From assembly GCF_041514305.1 (NCBI RefSeq), contig NZ_JBGMWH010000001.1, positions 62,001 to 126,000 of the forward strand: a stretch of 64,000 nucleotides of DNA. The letters are read 5' to 3'. How positions within the stretch are numbered: position 1 is the stretch's first letter; each line of letters begins with the position of its first letter. The position numbers and the translations under genes are program-made. Origin of the DNA: Salinarimonas chemoclinalis (GTDB lineage Bacteria; Pseudomonadota; Alphaproteobacteria; Rhizobiales; Beijerinckiaceae). This document shows positions 8,451 through 17,247 of the stretch, piece by piece. The notes beneath the pieces were generated by a model that saw nothing but the letters and a program-made list of their open reading frames with translations, made no database searches and was not told where the DNA came from.

Positions 8451-10097
8451 ATGCACGGCCTCATGCAGGACTGGCCCCTGCTCATCCACGAGATCATCGA
8501 CCACGCGGCGATCCAGCACGGCGGGCGGGAGGTCGTCTCGCGCTCCGTCGAGGGGCCGATCGTGCGCACGACCTACGCCGAGATCCGCACGCGGGCGCTG
8601 CGCCTCGCCAAGCGGCTGGCGCGCGATGGCGTCCGGGCGGGGGACCGGGTCGGGACGCTCGCCTGGAACACGGCGCGCCATCTCGAGACCTGGTACGGCA
8701 TCACCGGGATCGGCGCGATCTACCACACGCTCAACCCGCGCCTGTTCGAGGACCAGATCGTCTACATCGCGAGCCACGCCGAGGACCGGCTGCTGTTCCT
8801 CGACCTGACCTTCGTGCCGCTGATGGAGCGCCTTCAGGAGCGGCTGCCGGCGATCGCGCGCTTCGTCGTGCTCACCGACGCCGCGCACATGCCGGAAACC
8901 CGCCTGCGCAACGCGGTGGCCTACGAGGACTATCTCGCCGAGGCGGACGACGACTTCGCCTGGGCGGCGCTCGACGAGACCGCCGCGGCGGGGCTGTGCT
9001 ACACGTCGGGCACGACCGGCGAGCCCAAGGGCGTGCTCTACTCGCACCGCTCGAACGTGCTCCACGCCATGACGGCGAACCAGCGTGACGCGCTCGGCCT
9101 CTCGGCGCGGGACGTGGCGATGCCCGTCGTGCCGCTCTTCCACGCCAACGGCTGGTCCTTCGGCTTCTCGGCGCCGATGGCGGGCGCGACCCTCGTCATG
9201 CCCGGCCCGAAGCTCGACGGCGCCGCGCTCGCCGAGCTGCTCGTGACCGAGAAGGTGACGGTGAGCGCCGCGGTGCCGACCGTCTGGTTCTCCCTCCTCC
9301 AGCATCTCGACGCCACCGGCACGGCGCTGCCGCACCTCGATCGCGTCGTGATCGGCGGCTCCGCCTGCCCGCGGGCGGTGACGCAGGCGTTCCGGGACCG
9401 CTTCGGCGTCGAGGTGATGCACGCCTGGGGCATGACCGAGATGAGCCCGCTCGGCTCCGTCTGCTCGCTCAAGCCCGACTACGGCGACCTCGACCCGGAG
9501 GCCTGGCTCGACGTGAAGGAGCGCGCCGGCCACGCCTTCTTCGGCATCGAGATGAAGATCGAGGACGACGAGGGCCGCGCGCTTCCGTGGGACGGGCGGG
9601 CCTTCGGGCGGCTGAAGGTCCGCGGGCCGGCGGTGGCCAAGGCCTATTTCCACCGCGAGGAGCCGATCCTCGACCGCGACGGCTTCTTCGACACCGGCGA
9701 CGTCGCGACCATCGACCCGTTCGGCAACATGCAGGTCGTCGACCGCTCGAAGGACGTGATCAAGTCCGGCGGCGAGTGGATCTCCTCGATCGAGCTCGAG
9801 AACCTGGCGGTGGGCCATCCCCACGTCGCGGAAGCCGCCGCCATCGGCGTGCCCGACGAGAAGTGGGGCGAGCGCCCGCTCCTCGTGGTCGTGCCCAAGG
9901 CCGGCGTCGAGCCCGACGCGGCGGGCATCCTCGCCCATCTCGCGACGCGGCTCGCCAAGTGGCAATTGCCGGATCGCGTCGTCTTCGTGGACGAGATCCC
10001 GCACACGGCCACGGGCAAGATCCAGAAGACGGCGCTGCGCCGGAGCTTCGCCGGGGGCGGCCGAGGGGGTGATTTACGTGGCGCGGCTGCCATATAG
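8451..10097 (+). CDS. AMP-dependent acyl-CoA ligase (long-chain or methylthiopropionyl type)
   Basis: 548-aa adenylate-forming ligase that activates a carboxylic acid to its CoA thioester via an acyl-AMP. Motifs: P-loop-like CYTSGTTGEPKGVLYSHRS, the AMP-binding AWGMTEMSP, the hinge region FDTGDVATID and the C-terminal lysine region ATGKIQKTALR. The overall pattern (MHGLMQDWPLLIHEIIDHA start, long N-terminal domain) resembles fatty-acyl-CoA ligases and the DmdB methylmercaptopropionate ligases of alphaproteobacteria; the sequence alone does not settle the substrate. ATG at 8451 follows gagggagaacg. Next gene starts 33 bases downstream on the same strand. Confidence 0.87.
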   Translation: MHGLMQDWPLLIHEIIDHAAIQHGGREVVSRSVEGPIVRTTYAEIRTRALRLAKRLARDGVRAGDRVGTLAWNTARHLETWYGITGIGAIYHTLNPRLFEDQIVYIASHAEDRLLFLDLTFVPLMERLQERLPAIARFVVLTDAAHMPETRLRNAVAYEDYLAEADDDFAWAALDETAAAGLCYTSGTTGEPKGVLYSHRSNVLHAMTANQRDALGLSARDVAMPVVPLFHANGWSFGFSAPMAGATLVMPGPKLDGAALAELLVTEKVTVSAAVPTVWFSLLQHLDATGTALPHLDRVVIGGSACPRAVTQAFRDRFGVEVMHAWGMTEMSPLGSVCSLKPDYGDLDPEAWLDVKERAGHAFFGIEMKIEDDEGRALPWDGRAFGRLKVRGPAVAKAYFHREEPILDRDGFFDTGDVATIDPFGNMQVVDRSKDVIKSGGEWISSIELENLAVGHPHVAEAAAIGVPDEKWGERPLLVVVPKAGVEPDAAGILAHLATRLAKWQLPDRVVFVDEIPHTATGKIQKTALRRSFAGGGRGGDLRGAAAI

Positions 10098-10130
10098 AGG
10101 CGGCACATCGTAACGGAACGTCACCGCCAC

Positions 10131-12018
10131 ATGCCCGACGCCAACGCCCCCGCCGCCCGCGGCGGGGAGGACGCCAGCCTGATCGGAACCTTCTCGCGCC
10201 TGTGGCCGCACCTGTGGCCGCACGGGCGCGTCGATCTCCAGCGGCGCATCTTCGTCGCCTTCTGCCTGCTGCTGCTCGCCAAGGTCGTGACCATGCTCAC
10301 GCCCTTCACCTTCAAGTGGGCGACGGACGCGCTCGTGGCGGTGACCGGCGCGTCCGAGGCGACCGACGTCCCCGCCGGCGAGGCCTGGGCCTGGCTGTTC
10401 GCCTCGCCGGTGCTGCTGACCGTGCTCTACGGCCTCTCGCGCATCCTGATGGCGGGGCTGACCCAGCTGCGCGACGGCATCTTCGCCAAGGTGGCGATGC
10501 ACGCCGTGCGCAAGCTCGCCTCGCAGCTCTTCTCGCACCTGCACTCGCTGTCGCTGCGCTTCCATCTGGAGCGCAAGACCGGCGGCCTCACGCGGGTGCT
10601 CGAGCGCGGTCGCTCGGGGATCGAGGATCTCACGCGGCTGATGATCCTCACGCTGATCCCGACGATCGTCGAGCTCGTTCTCGTGCTCGGCATCCTCGCC
10701 TGGCAGTTCGACCTCGCCTATTCCGCCGTCGTGCTCGTGATGGTGATCGCCTACCTGGCGTTCACCTACTACGCCACGCAGTGGCGCATCTCGATCCGCA
10801 GGCGGATGAACGAGAGCGACACCGACGCCAACACCAAGGCGATCGACGCGCTGCTCAACTTCGAGACGGTGAAGTACTTCGGCGCCGAGAAACGCGAGAT
10901 GGAGCGCTACGACCATTCGATGGAGCGCTACGAGCGCGCCTCGGTGCAGACCTACACCTCGCTGGCGATCCTCAACGCCGGGCAGGCGGCGATCTTCACC
11001 ATCGGCATGGCCACCGTGATGATCTTCGCCGCCCGCGACATCATGGGCGGCAACGCGACGATCGGCGATTTCGTGCTCGTCAACGCGCTGCTGGTGCAGC
11101 TGTTCATCCCGCTCAACTTCATGGGCATGGTCTACCGCGAGATCAAGCAGGCGCTGATCGACATCTCGGACATGTTCGGCATCCTCGACCGCAATCCCGA
11201 GATCGAAGACCGCCCCGGCGCCACGCCGCTCGGCGTGCGCGAGGGCACGGTCGCCTTCGAGAACGTGCGCTTCGCCTACAACCCGGACCGCCCCATCCTG
11301 AAGGGCATCTCCTTCGAGGTCCCGGCGGGCAGGACGATCGCCATCGTCGGGCCTTCCGGGGCGGGCAAGTCGACGATCTCGCGGCTCCTGTTCCGCTTCT
11401 ACGAGCCCCAGGGCGGGCGCGTCCTGATCGACGGGCAGGACATCGCCGATGTCACGCAGGAAAGCCTGCGGGCGGCGATCGGCATGGTCCCGCAGGACAC
11501 CGTTCTCTTCAACGACACGATCGGCTACAACATCCGCTACGGGCGCTGGGACGCGCGCGAGGAGGAGGTGTGCGAGGCCGCGCGCCTCGCGCAGATCGAC
11601 CGCTTCATCGCGAGCCTGCCGGAGGGCTACGACACGCCGGTGGGCGAGCGGGGCCTGAAGCTCTCGGGCGGCGAGAAGCAGCGCGTCGCCATCGCGCGCA
11701 CGATCCTCAAGAGCCCGCCGATCCTGCTCCTCGACGAGGCCACCTCGGCGCTCGACTCGTTCACCGAGAAGGAGATCCAGGACGCGCTCGACCGCGTCAG
11801 CCGCGGGCGCACGACGCTCGTGATCGCCCACCGGCTCTCCACGGTGGTGGGCGCGGACGAGATCATCGTGCTCGACCAGGGCGAGATCGTCGAGCGCGGC
11901 CGGCACGCGGCGCTGCTCGAGGCGCAGGGCGTCTACGCCGCCATGTGGAACCGCCAGCGCCAGGCGGACGAGGCGCGTGAGTTCCTGAAGAAGGCGGAGG
12001 AGGAGCGCGCCGCGTCCC

Positions 12019-12041
<23 letters not shown>
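10131..12041 (+). CDS. Atm1/HMT1-type ABC exporter (permease fused to ATPase)
   Basis: 636-aa half-transporter with about six transmembrane helices (residues 35-320) followed by an ABC ATPase. Walker A GPSGAGKST, signature LSGGEKQR and Walker B ILLLDEATSALD are intact. The stretch ALLNFETVKYFGAEKREMERYD is characteristic of the Atm1 family (mitochondrial Atm1, bacterial heavy-metal/glutathione-conjugate exporters). Likely exports glutathione persulfide or metal-glutathione complexes in Fe-S or metal homeostasis; substrate is inferred from family. Its last 23 bases overlap the convergent DUF2256 gene. Confidence 0.88.
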
Positions 12042-12222
<181 letters not shown>

Positions 12223-12341
12223 CGGCGGCTCTCGCGTCTCTCGCAGAGAAGATGTCGCGCCAAGCGCGTGCGTCATCCCCACGCCCGCCCGTCCGACGAT
12301 ACGGCGCGTGAGCTTCCCCGAAGTCGCCCGGTCGACACGAA

Positions 12342-12367
12342 AAAACCCCGCGCGGGGCGGGGTTTCC
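12342..12367 (-). terminator. Rho-independent terminator of the candidate small RNA
   Basis: On the minus strand a 9-bp stem AAACCCCGC/GCGGGGTTT (12359-12367 with 12345-12353) with a 5-base loop is followed directly by a run of six T (12342-12347). Classical intrinsic terminator; the orientation fits the promoter at 12459-12487. Confidence 0.75.
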
Positions 12368-12453
12368 CTCGAGGCCTGAGCAGACTTGTTATCGCCCTCG
12401 CCCAGGCCTGCCACCCGAAGGTGGTCTCTCAAGCCCGCTTTCGCGGAGACATC
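12342..12453 (-). ncRNA. Candidate small RNA, about 112 nt, family unknown
   Basis: The gene-free stretch 12223-12563 holds a self-contained minus-strand transcription unit. A consensus promoter (12459-12487) predicts a start near 12452-12454. The predicted RNA folds into a stem CCGC-GAAA-GCGG (12437-12448), a stem CCACC-UUCG-GGUGG (12413-12426), a 9-bp stem GGCCUGGGC/GCUCAGGCC (12402-12410 with 12375-12383) and a 9-bp terminator with six U. Two hairpins carry the extra-stable GAAA and UUCG tetraloops. It has no recognisable ORF and does not show the SRP-RNA, tmRNA or RNase P core sequences. An attenuator or leader for the DUF2256 gene 120 bases downstream is an alternative. I see nothing further in 12223-12341 and 12488-12563. 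Confidence 0.62.
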
Positions 12454-12458
12454 AGGTA

Positions 12459-12487
12459 GATACGTCGTCACCATGCCTGCGTCAAGG
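12459..12487 (-). promoter_or_regulatory. Sigma-70-type promoter of the candidate small RNA
   Basis: Read on the minus strand: -35 TTGACG (12482-12487), a 17-base spacer, and -10 TATCTA (12459-12464). This is the best housekeeping-promoter match I noticed in the window and it points straight into the hairpin-rich, non-coding unit that ends at a terminator at 12342. Confidence 0.65.
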
Positions 12488-12563
12488 CGTGCATGCCCGT
12501 AGCGTGGAGCACGCACCAACTTGATGCGCAGATCACGTGCACCGAGATCCCGGCGAGCCCTCC

Positions 12564-13418
12564 CTACCGTCCGAAGTTCCGCACCGCGTCGAGCGAGACC
12601 GGGCTCCAGCGCGTGATCACCAGGAAGCCGTCCGCGGCGGCGACCGTGAGCGTGCGGCGGTATTGGTGGACGAGGCGGCCCGGCTCGTGGGCGTGCGCGG
12701 CGGCGATGGCGTGGGCCTGGGCCACGTGGATCGTCCCCTGGCCGATCCGCGCCAGCGTCTCGATCGGCCCGAAGGCGCGCACGCGCCGCATCAGGGTCGC
12801 GACCGGGAGCCGGAAGTCGAGCGTGCGGTCGGCGTCGCTCGCACGGGCGAAGTAGCTCCCGCCCGCCTGCGGCTCGGCGCGGGCGACGGCGCCGGGAAGG
12901 TCCTCGGCCAGCGCGCGGGCGATGCGCCGGGTGGCGAGCTGGCAGCGCACGAGCAGCGTCTCGTGGGTCTCGCCCGGCGAGAGCGGGAAGGTCTCGCGGG
13001 CGAGCACCGGCCCCGTGTCGAAGTCGGGGTCGAGCACGTGCGCGCTCATCCCCCAGGCCTCGCGCGCCTCCAGGATGGCCTGGTAGAGCGGGTAGGGTCC
13101 GCGCCCTTCCGGCAGAGGCGAGGGGTGGAAGTTCAGCGCGTAGCGCACCGTGCCCTCCCAGGCCGGGATGCGCCAGGGATAGCCCGCGACGACGAGCGCG
13201 TCGCAGCCGATCTCGGCGAGCGTCGCGAGGTCGTGCGGCACGATGCGCGAGAGCGAGATCGGCAGGCGCCGGCGGTGGGCCTCGGCCACCACCCGCACGT
13301 TGGTGTCGTGGACGTCGTCGCAGGGGCGCGTGAACAGCGCCACCGGTTCCCAGCCGCCCGCGACGAAGCCGTCGAAGGCGTCCGCCAGGAAGTCGATCCC
13401 CGCGAAGGCGAAGCGCAT
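12564..13418 (-). CDS. Formyltransferase-fold protein (Fmt/ArnA-like)
   Basis: 284-aa protein with the N-terminal formyltransferase fold of methionyl-tRNA formyltransferase and ArnA. The catalytic signature is present: Asn-x-His in LNFHPSPLPEGRGPYPL and Asp in LDPDFDTGPVL, so N10-formyl-THF-dependent formyl transfer is plausible. The C-terminal part is short and unlike the tRNA-binding OB domain of Fmt, hence this is probably not the housekeeping Fmt but a sugar- or amino-acid-directed relative. ATG at 13418 follows gggggacaagg, a good ribosome site. Divergent from the SDR gene at 13580. Confidence 0.78.
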   Translation of the reverse strand: MRFAFAGIDFLADAFDGFVAGGWEPVALFTRPCDDVHDTNVRVVAEAHRRRLPISLSRIVPHDLATLAEIGCDALVVAGYPWRIPAWEGTVRYALNFHPSPLPEGRGPYPLYQAILEAREAWGMSAHVLDPDFDTGPVLARETFPLSPGETHETLLVRCQLATRRIARALAEDLPGAVARAEPQAGGSYFARASDADRTLDFRLPVATLMRRVRAFGPIETLARIGQGTIHVAQAHAIAAAHAHEPGRLVHQYRRTLTVAAADGFLVITRWSPVSLDAVRNFGR

Positions 13419-13579
13419 CGTCCTTGTCCCCCGTGTCGTCGCCGTGCGCGGGCCGCCGGGCGCGCTCCCACGCGCGCGATGTCGCATCGGCCCTTTCCCC
13501 CGCGGCTCGACGCCATAGCTAGCGCATCGTGGCGCCGTTTGCAGCCGCGGCGTAACCGTAGAGCGAGAGCGGGATTGCG

Positions 13580-14314
13580 ATGAGCGCGAGGGTTCTGATC
13601 TGGGGCGGCAGCGGCGGCGTGGGGGCGGCGACGGCGCGGGCGCTCGCCGAAGCGGGCTGGCGGGTCCATCTCGCCGCGCGCGACGAGTCGCGGCTCGCGG
13701 ACGCCGCGCGCGCCATCGATGCCGCCGGCTACACGGTGGCGGACGCGCTCGACCCGGAATCCGTCGCCCGGGCGACGGAGGAGGCGAGCGCGGGGGAGGG
13801 GCTCGGCGGACTCGTCTACGCGGTGGGCTCGATCAATCTCAAGCCGCTGGCCAAGCTCACGGATGAGGACTTCCTCGCCGATTACCGCCTCAACGCGCTC
13901 GGCGCGGCGCGGGCGATCCAGGCGGCGCTCAAGCCCTTCCGGCAGGCGAACGGGGCGAGCGTGGTGCTGTTCTCGACGGTGGCGGCGAACCAGGGATTCT
14001 CGGCGCACGCGTCCGTCGCCATGGCGAAGGGGGCGGTGCAGGGGCTGACGCTGGCGCTCGCCGCCGAGCTCGCCCCGAAGGTGCGGGTCAACTGCATCGC
14101 GCCCTCGCTCCTCGACACCGATCTCGCCCGCCCGCTCACCTCCAACGCCACGATGGCGCAGGCGATCGCGGGCATGCACCCGATCCCGCGGCTCGGCACG
14201 GGCGAGGACGTGGGCTCGCTCGCCGCCTTCCTGGTCTCTCCGCAGGCGAGCTGGATCACCGGCCAGACGATCGGCGTGGACGGCGGGCGCTCGACCCTGC
14301 GCGTCAAGAGCTGA
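13580..14314 (+). CDS. SDR-family protein without the catalytic tyrosine, next to photolyase
   Basis: 244-aa Rossmann-fold short-chain dehydrogenase/reductase. The cofactor motif is GGSGGVG (residues 9-15), the active-site Ser is S132 in LFSTVA, and Lys is K150, but the usual Tyr of YxxxK is Val146 (VAMAK). The C-terminal RVNCIAPSLLDTDLA and ITGQTIGVDGG match classical SDRs. Loss of Tyr suggests a binding or redox-sensing role, or an unusual mechanism. The stop is 7 bases before the GTG of the photolyase, so the two are very likely one operon; I recall SDR genes beside Fe-S photolyases in other proteobacteria. Confidence 0.82.
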   Translation: MSARVLIWGGSGGVGAATARALAEAGWRVHLAARDESRLADAARAIDAAGYTVADALDPESVARATEEASAGEGLGGLVYAVGSINLKPLAKLTDEDFLADYRLNALGAARAIQAALKPFRQANGASVVLFSTVAANQGFSAHASVAMAKGAVQGLTLALAAELAPKVRVNCIAPSLLDTDLARPLTSNATMAQAIAGMHPIPRLGTGEDVGSLAAFLVSPQASWITGQTIGVDGGRSTLRVKS

Positions 14315-14321
14315 GCGTCCC

Positions 14322-15860
14322 GTGAAGACGCTTCGCCTCATCCTCGGCGACCAGCTCACGCGGGGGATCTCCTCGCTGACGGATCTCGATCCCGCGCGCG
14401 ACGTGGTGCTGATGGTCGAGGTCGCCGAGGAGGCGACCCATGTCCGCCACCACAAGCAGAAGATCGCCTTCCTGTTCTCGGCCATGCGCCACTTCGCGGA
14501 CACGTTGGCGCAGGAGGGGATCGCGGTCGACTACGTGCGCCTCGACGACCCCGAGAACGCCGGCTCCTTCTCCGGCGAGCTCGCCCGCGCGGTCGCGCGC
14601 CACGCGCCCGATCGCGTGGTGGTGACCGAGCCCGGCGAGTGGCGCGTGCTCGAGATGATGCGCGATTGGCGCGAGGAGCTGGGGGTCCCGGTCGAGATCC
14701 GCGAGGACAACCGCTTCCTCGCCATGAAGGCGGAGTTCGCCGCCTGGGCCGGCGAGAAGAAGCAGCTGCGCATGGAGTTCTTCTACCGCGAGATGCGCCG
14801 CAAGACGGGGCTGCTGATGGAGGGCGGCGAGCCCGCGGGTGGGCAGTGGAACTTCGATGCGGACAACCGCAAGGCGCTGCCCAAGGGCCTGCGCGTCCCG
14901 CGACGCCGGCGCTTCGAGCCGGATGCGATCACACGCGAGGTGCTCGACCTCGTCGCCCGGCGCTTCGGCGACCATTTCGGAGACCTCGAGCCCTTCGGCT
15001 GGGCGGTGACGCGGGCGGACGCGCTCGACGCGCTGCGCAGCTTCCTCGCCGAGGCGCTGCCGACCTTCGGCGACTTCCAGGACGCGATGAAGACCGGCGA
15101 GCCCTTCCTCTTCCACGCGGTGCTCTCGCCCTACCTCAATGCCGGCCTCCTCACGGCCGACGAGGTCTGCCGGGCGGCCGAGCGGGAGTGGCGCGAGGGG
15201 CGCGCGCCCTTGAACGCCGTCGAGGGCTTCGTGCGCCAGATCATCGGCTGGCGGGAATACGTGCGCGGCCTCTACTGGCTGAAGATGCCGGGCTACGCGC
15301 AGACCAACGCGCTCGAGGCCGGGCGCCCGCTGCCGGACCTGTACTGGACCGGCGAGACGCAGATGAACTGTCTCGCGCAATGCGTCGGCGACACGCGCCG
15401 CCACGCCTACGCGCACCACATCCAGCGGCTGATGGTGCTCGGCAATTTCGCGCTGCTCGCCGGCCTCGCCCCCGCCGAGGTCGAGGAGTGGTACCTCGTC
15501 GTCTACGCCGACGCCTACGAGTGGGTGGAATTGCCGAACGTCCACGGCATGATCCTCTACGCCGACGGCGGGATCATGGCGTCGAAGCCCTACGCGGCCT
15601 CGGGCGCCTACATCGACCGGATGAGCGACTATTGCCGCGCCTGCACCTACGACCCGAAGGTGAAGGAGGGCGCGCGCGCCTGTCCGTTCAACTATCTCTA
15701 CTGGAATTTCCTCGTCGAGAACGAGACGCGGCTCTCGCGCAACCCGCGCGTCGCGATGCCCTATCGCACCCTCGCCAAGATGAGCGCCGAGCGCCGCGCC
15801 GCGATACGCGCGGACGCGGCGCGATTCCTCGGCTCGCTCCGATCGACCTACGGGTCGTGA
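14322..15860 (+). CDS. phrB: Prokaryotic (6-4) photolyase / Fe-S cryptochrome, PhrB class
   Basis: 512-aa flavoprotein of the FeS-BCP (PhrB) group that repairs (6-4) UV photoproducts using FAD, a lumazine antenna and a [4Fe-4S] cluster. The four cluster ligands fall at C350 (MNCLAQC), C438 and C441 (DYCRACTYD) and C454 (RACPFNYLYW), exactly the spacing and positions known for Agrobacterium PhrB. The N-terminal LRLILGDQLTRGISSL and the HAYAHHIQRLMVLGNFALL region near the FAD and lesion site are typical. Start is GTG at 14322, 7 bases after the SDR stop. Convergent with the NnrU gene (12-base gap). Confidence 0.93.
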   Translation: MKTLRLILGDQLTRGISSLTDLDPARDVVLMVEVAEEATHVRHHKQKIAFLFSAMRHFADTLAQEGIAVDYVRLDDPENAGSFSGELARAVARHAPDRVVVTEPGEWRVLEMMRDWREELGVPVEIREDNRFLAMKAEFAAWAGEKKQLRMEFFYREMRRKTGLLMEGGEPAGGQWNFDADNRKALPKGLRVPRRRRFEPDAITREVLDLVARRFGDHFGDLEPFGWAVTRADALDALRSFLAEALPTFGDFQDAMKTGEPFLFHAVLSPYLNAGLLTADEVCRAAEREWREGRAPLNAVEGFVRQIIGWREYVRGLYWLKMPGYAQTNALEAGRPLPDLYWTGETQMNCLAQCVGDTRRHAYAHHIQRLMVLGNFALLAGLAPAEVEEWYLVVYADAYEWVELPNVHGMILYADGGIMASKPYAASGAYIDRMSDYCRACTYDPKVKEGARACPFNYLYWNFLVENETRLSRNPRVAMPYRTLAKMSAERRAAIRADAARFLGSLRSTYGS

Positions 15861-15872
15861 GCCAGGCGCCGG

Positions 15873-16472
15873 TCAGGCCGTGCCGACCACCGGCACACCG
15901 ATCAGGATCGGATGGAGCCAGAACGCGAAGGCGACGTAGGCCGCGAGGCCCACGCCCACCGCGATCGCGTCGTTGCGCCAGCCCGCGGGCGTCGCGGCGA
16001 GCGCCTGGGCGGGCGCGAGCGGCGAGACGGGGCGACGCTTGAGCGAGATCCGCGCGGCGACCGCCCAGGCCAGGAACGACACGAACAGGATCAGCGAGGC
16101 GAGGTCGCCGTTGGCCAGGAGATGCGCGAAGGCCCAGATCTTGATCGAGGCGAGCATCGGATGCTTCGCGCGCGCCTTGATGTGCCCGGGCAGGTAGGTC
16201 GCCACGAACAGGATGAAGGCGAAGACCATCAGCAGCAGGGAGACGTGCGAGAGCCACGTCGGCGGGAACCAGATCTGCACGTTGGCGGGATCGTAGCGGA
16301 ACTCGCCGTAGCCGATGCTGACGAGCACGATGCCGACGAGCGAGGAGACCGAGTAGGCGATCTTGTACCCGTTCTCCCCGAGCCGCGCGACGAGCCGAGC
16401 GCGCGGGCCCCGCGCCATGGTGAAGGCGTGGGTGCCGAGGAAGAGGACGAGGCCGAGAATCAGGATGAGCAT
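15873..16472 (-). CDS. NnrU family membrane protein
   Basis: 199-aa protein with five or six hydrophobic segments, the histidine-containing start MLILILGLVLFLGTHAFT and the ARAKHPMLASIKIWAFAHLL region of the NnrU family (related to the 15-cis-zeta-carotene isomerase Z-ISO fold). NnrU was named for nitrogen-oxide gene clusters, but homologues are widespread; no denitrification genes are near. Role uncertain. Same strand as the CDP-alcohol phosphotransferase 78 bases upstream. Confidence 0.85.
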   Translation of the reverse strand: MLILILGLVLFLGTHAFTMARGPRARLVARLGENGYKIAYSVSSLVGIVLVSIGYGEFRYDPANVQIWFPPTWLSHVSLLLMVFAFILFVATYLPGHIKARAKHPMLASIKIWAFAHLLANGDLASLILFVSFLAWAVAARISLKRRPVSPLAPAQALAATPAGWRNDAIAVGVGLAAYVAFAFWLHPILIGVPVVGTA

Positions 16473-16550
16473 GGTCGGTCTCCGGGAGGGCTTGGCGTAG
16501 GGCCGGCGCCCTTCTCCTAGCGCAGCCGTGGCCGGAACGCACGCCCGCGC

Positions 16551-17081
16551 TCACGCGCTCATGTGCCTCAGCCACATCACGAGGTAGACCGCCAGCGTGA
16601 AGGCGGTGAGCACCGCGATGCCGATCGACAGGACGAGGTCGAGCGGCCCGAGCCCGAAGGCGAAGGCGTTCGCCGCGAGCACGGTGACGGCGTAGGTGAT
16701 CAGCAGCGCGGTGTTCACCTTGGAGGCGAAGATCGGCTTCACCGAGATCGGCCGGTCCATGATCCAGGAGACGACATAGGCGATGACGATCATCACGTCG
16801 CGCGAGACGACGAGCACGACGAGCCACTCCGCCATGGCGCCGACGACGGCGAGCGTGACGTAGATCGAGACGAGCAGCGCCTTGTCGGCGAGCGGGTCGA
16901 TCACGGCGCCGAGCTCCGAGCGCATGTCGAAGCGCCGCGCGATCCAGCCGTCGATGCCGTCCGACACGCCCGCGACGAGAAACAGCACGAAAGCCGCGAG
17001 CCAGTTCCCCTGCAGGATCGCCACGATGACGACCGGCACGAGGAGGAGACGAAACACGCTGATGAGGTTGGGGATCGTCAC
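16551..17081 (-). CDS. CDP-alcohol phosphatidyltransferase (PgsA-like)
   Basis: 176-aa membrane enzyme of phospholipid synthesis. The family signature D-G-x2-A-R-x8-G-x3-D-x3-D is complete in DGWIARRFDMRSELGAVID and the PLAD that follows. It begins IPNLISVFRLLLVPV, typical of phosphatidylglycerophosphate-synthase-like members, though cardiolipin-synthase-type or other alcohol acceptors cannot be excluded. A longer frame runs upstream, but the GTG at 17081 lies right behind cagggagcc and matches the family N-terminus. It is divergent from purM. Confidence 0.86.
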   Translation of the reverse strand: MTIPNLISVFRLLLVPVVIVAILQGNWLAAFVLFLVAGVSDGIDGWIARRFDMRSELGAVIDPLADKALLVSIYVTLAVVGAMAEWLVVLVVSRDVMIVIAYVVSWIMDRPISVKPIFASKVNTALLITYAVTVLAANAFAFGLGPLDLVLSIGIAVLTAFTLAVYLVMWLRHMSA

Positions 17082-17247
17082 GGCGCGGCTCCCTGCCACC
17101 CGAGCGTGGGTGGCCGGACTCGGGTACGAAGGCCCGAGCCGGCGGTCAAGCGCTCTCGCCGCTCGGCTCTCGCGCTTGCGCCGCTGCTCCCGGGGCTGTA
17201 ACCCGCGGGAGCCGGATGGAGCGGGCGCGGGGCGGGAGACGGGCGGC

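Noticed and set aside
4592..8569. Very long open frame on the minus strand (over 1300 codons)
   Set aside because: Runs antisense through clearly coding genes (flavoprotein, acyl-CoA ligase) with low-complexity Arg/Ala/Gly protein; a shadow frame of high G+C coding DNA.
12342..12453. 6S RNA or SRP RNA at the small-RNA locus
   Set aside because: It lacks the long helix with central bubble of 6S and the GGAAGG..AGCAGCC core of SRP RNA; several short hairpins instead.
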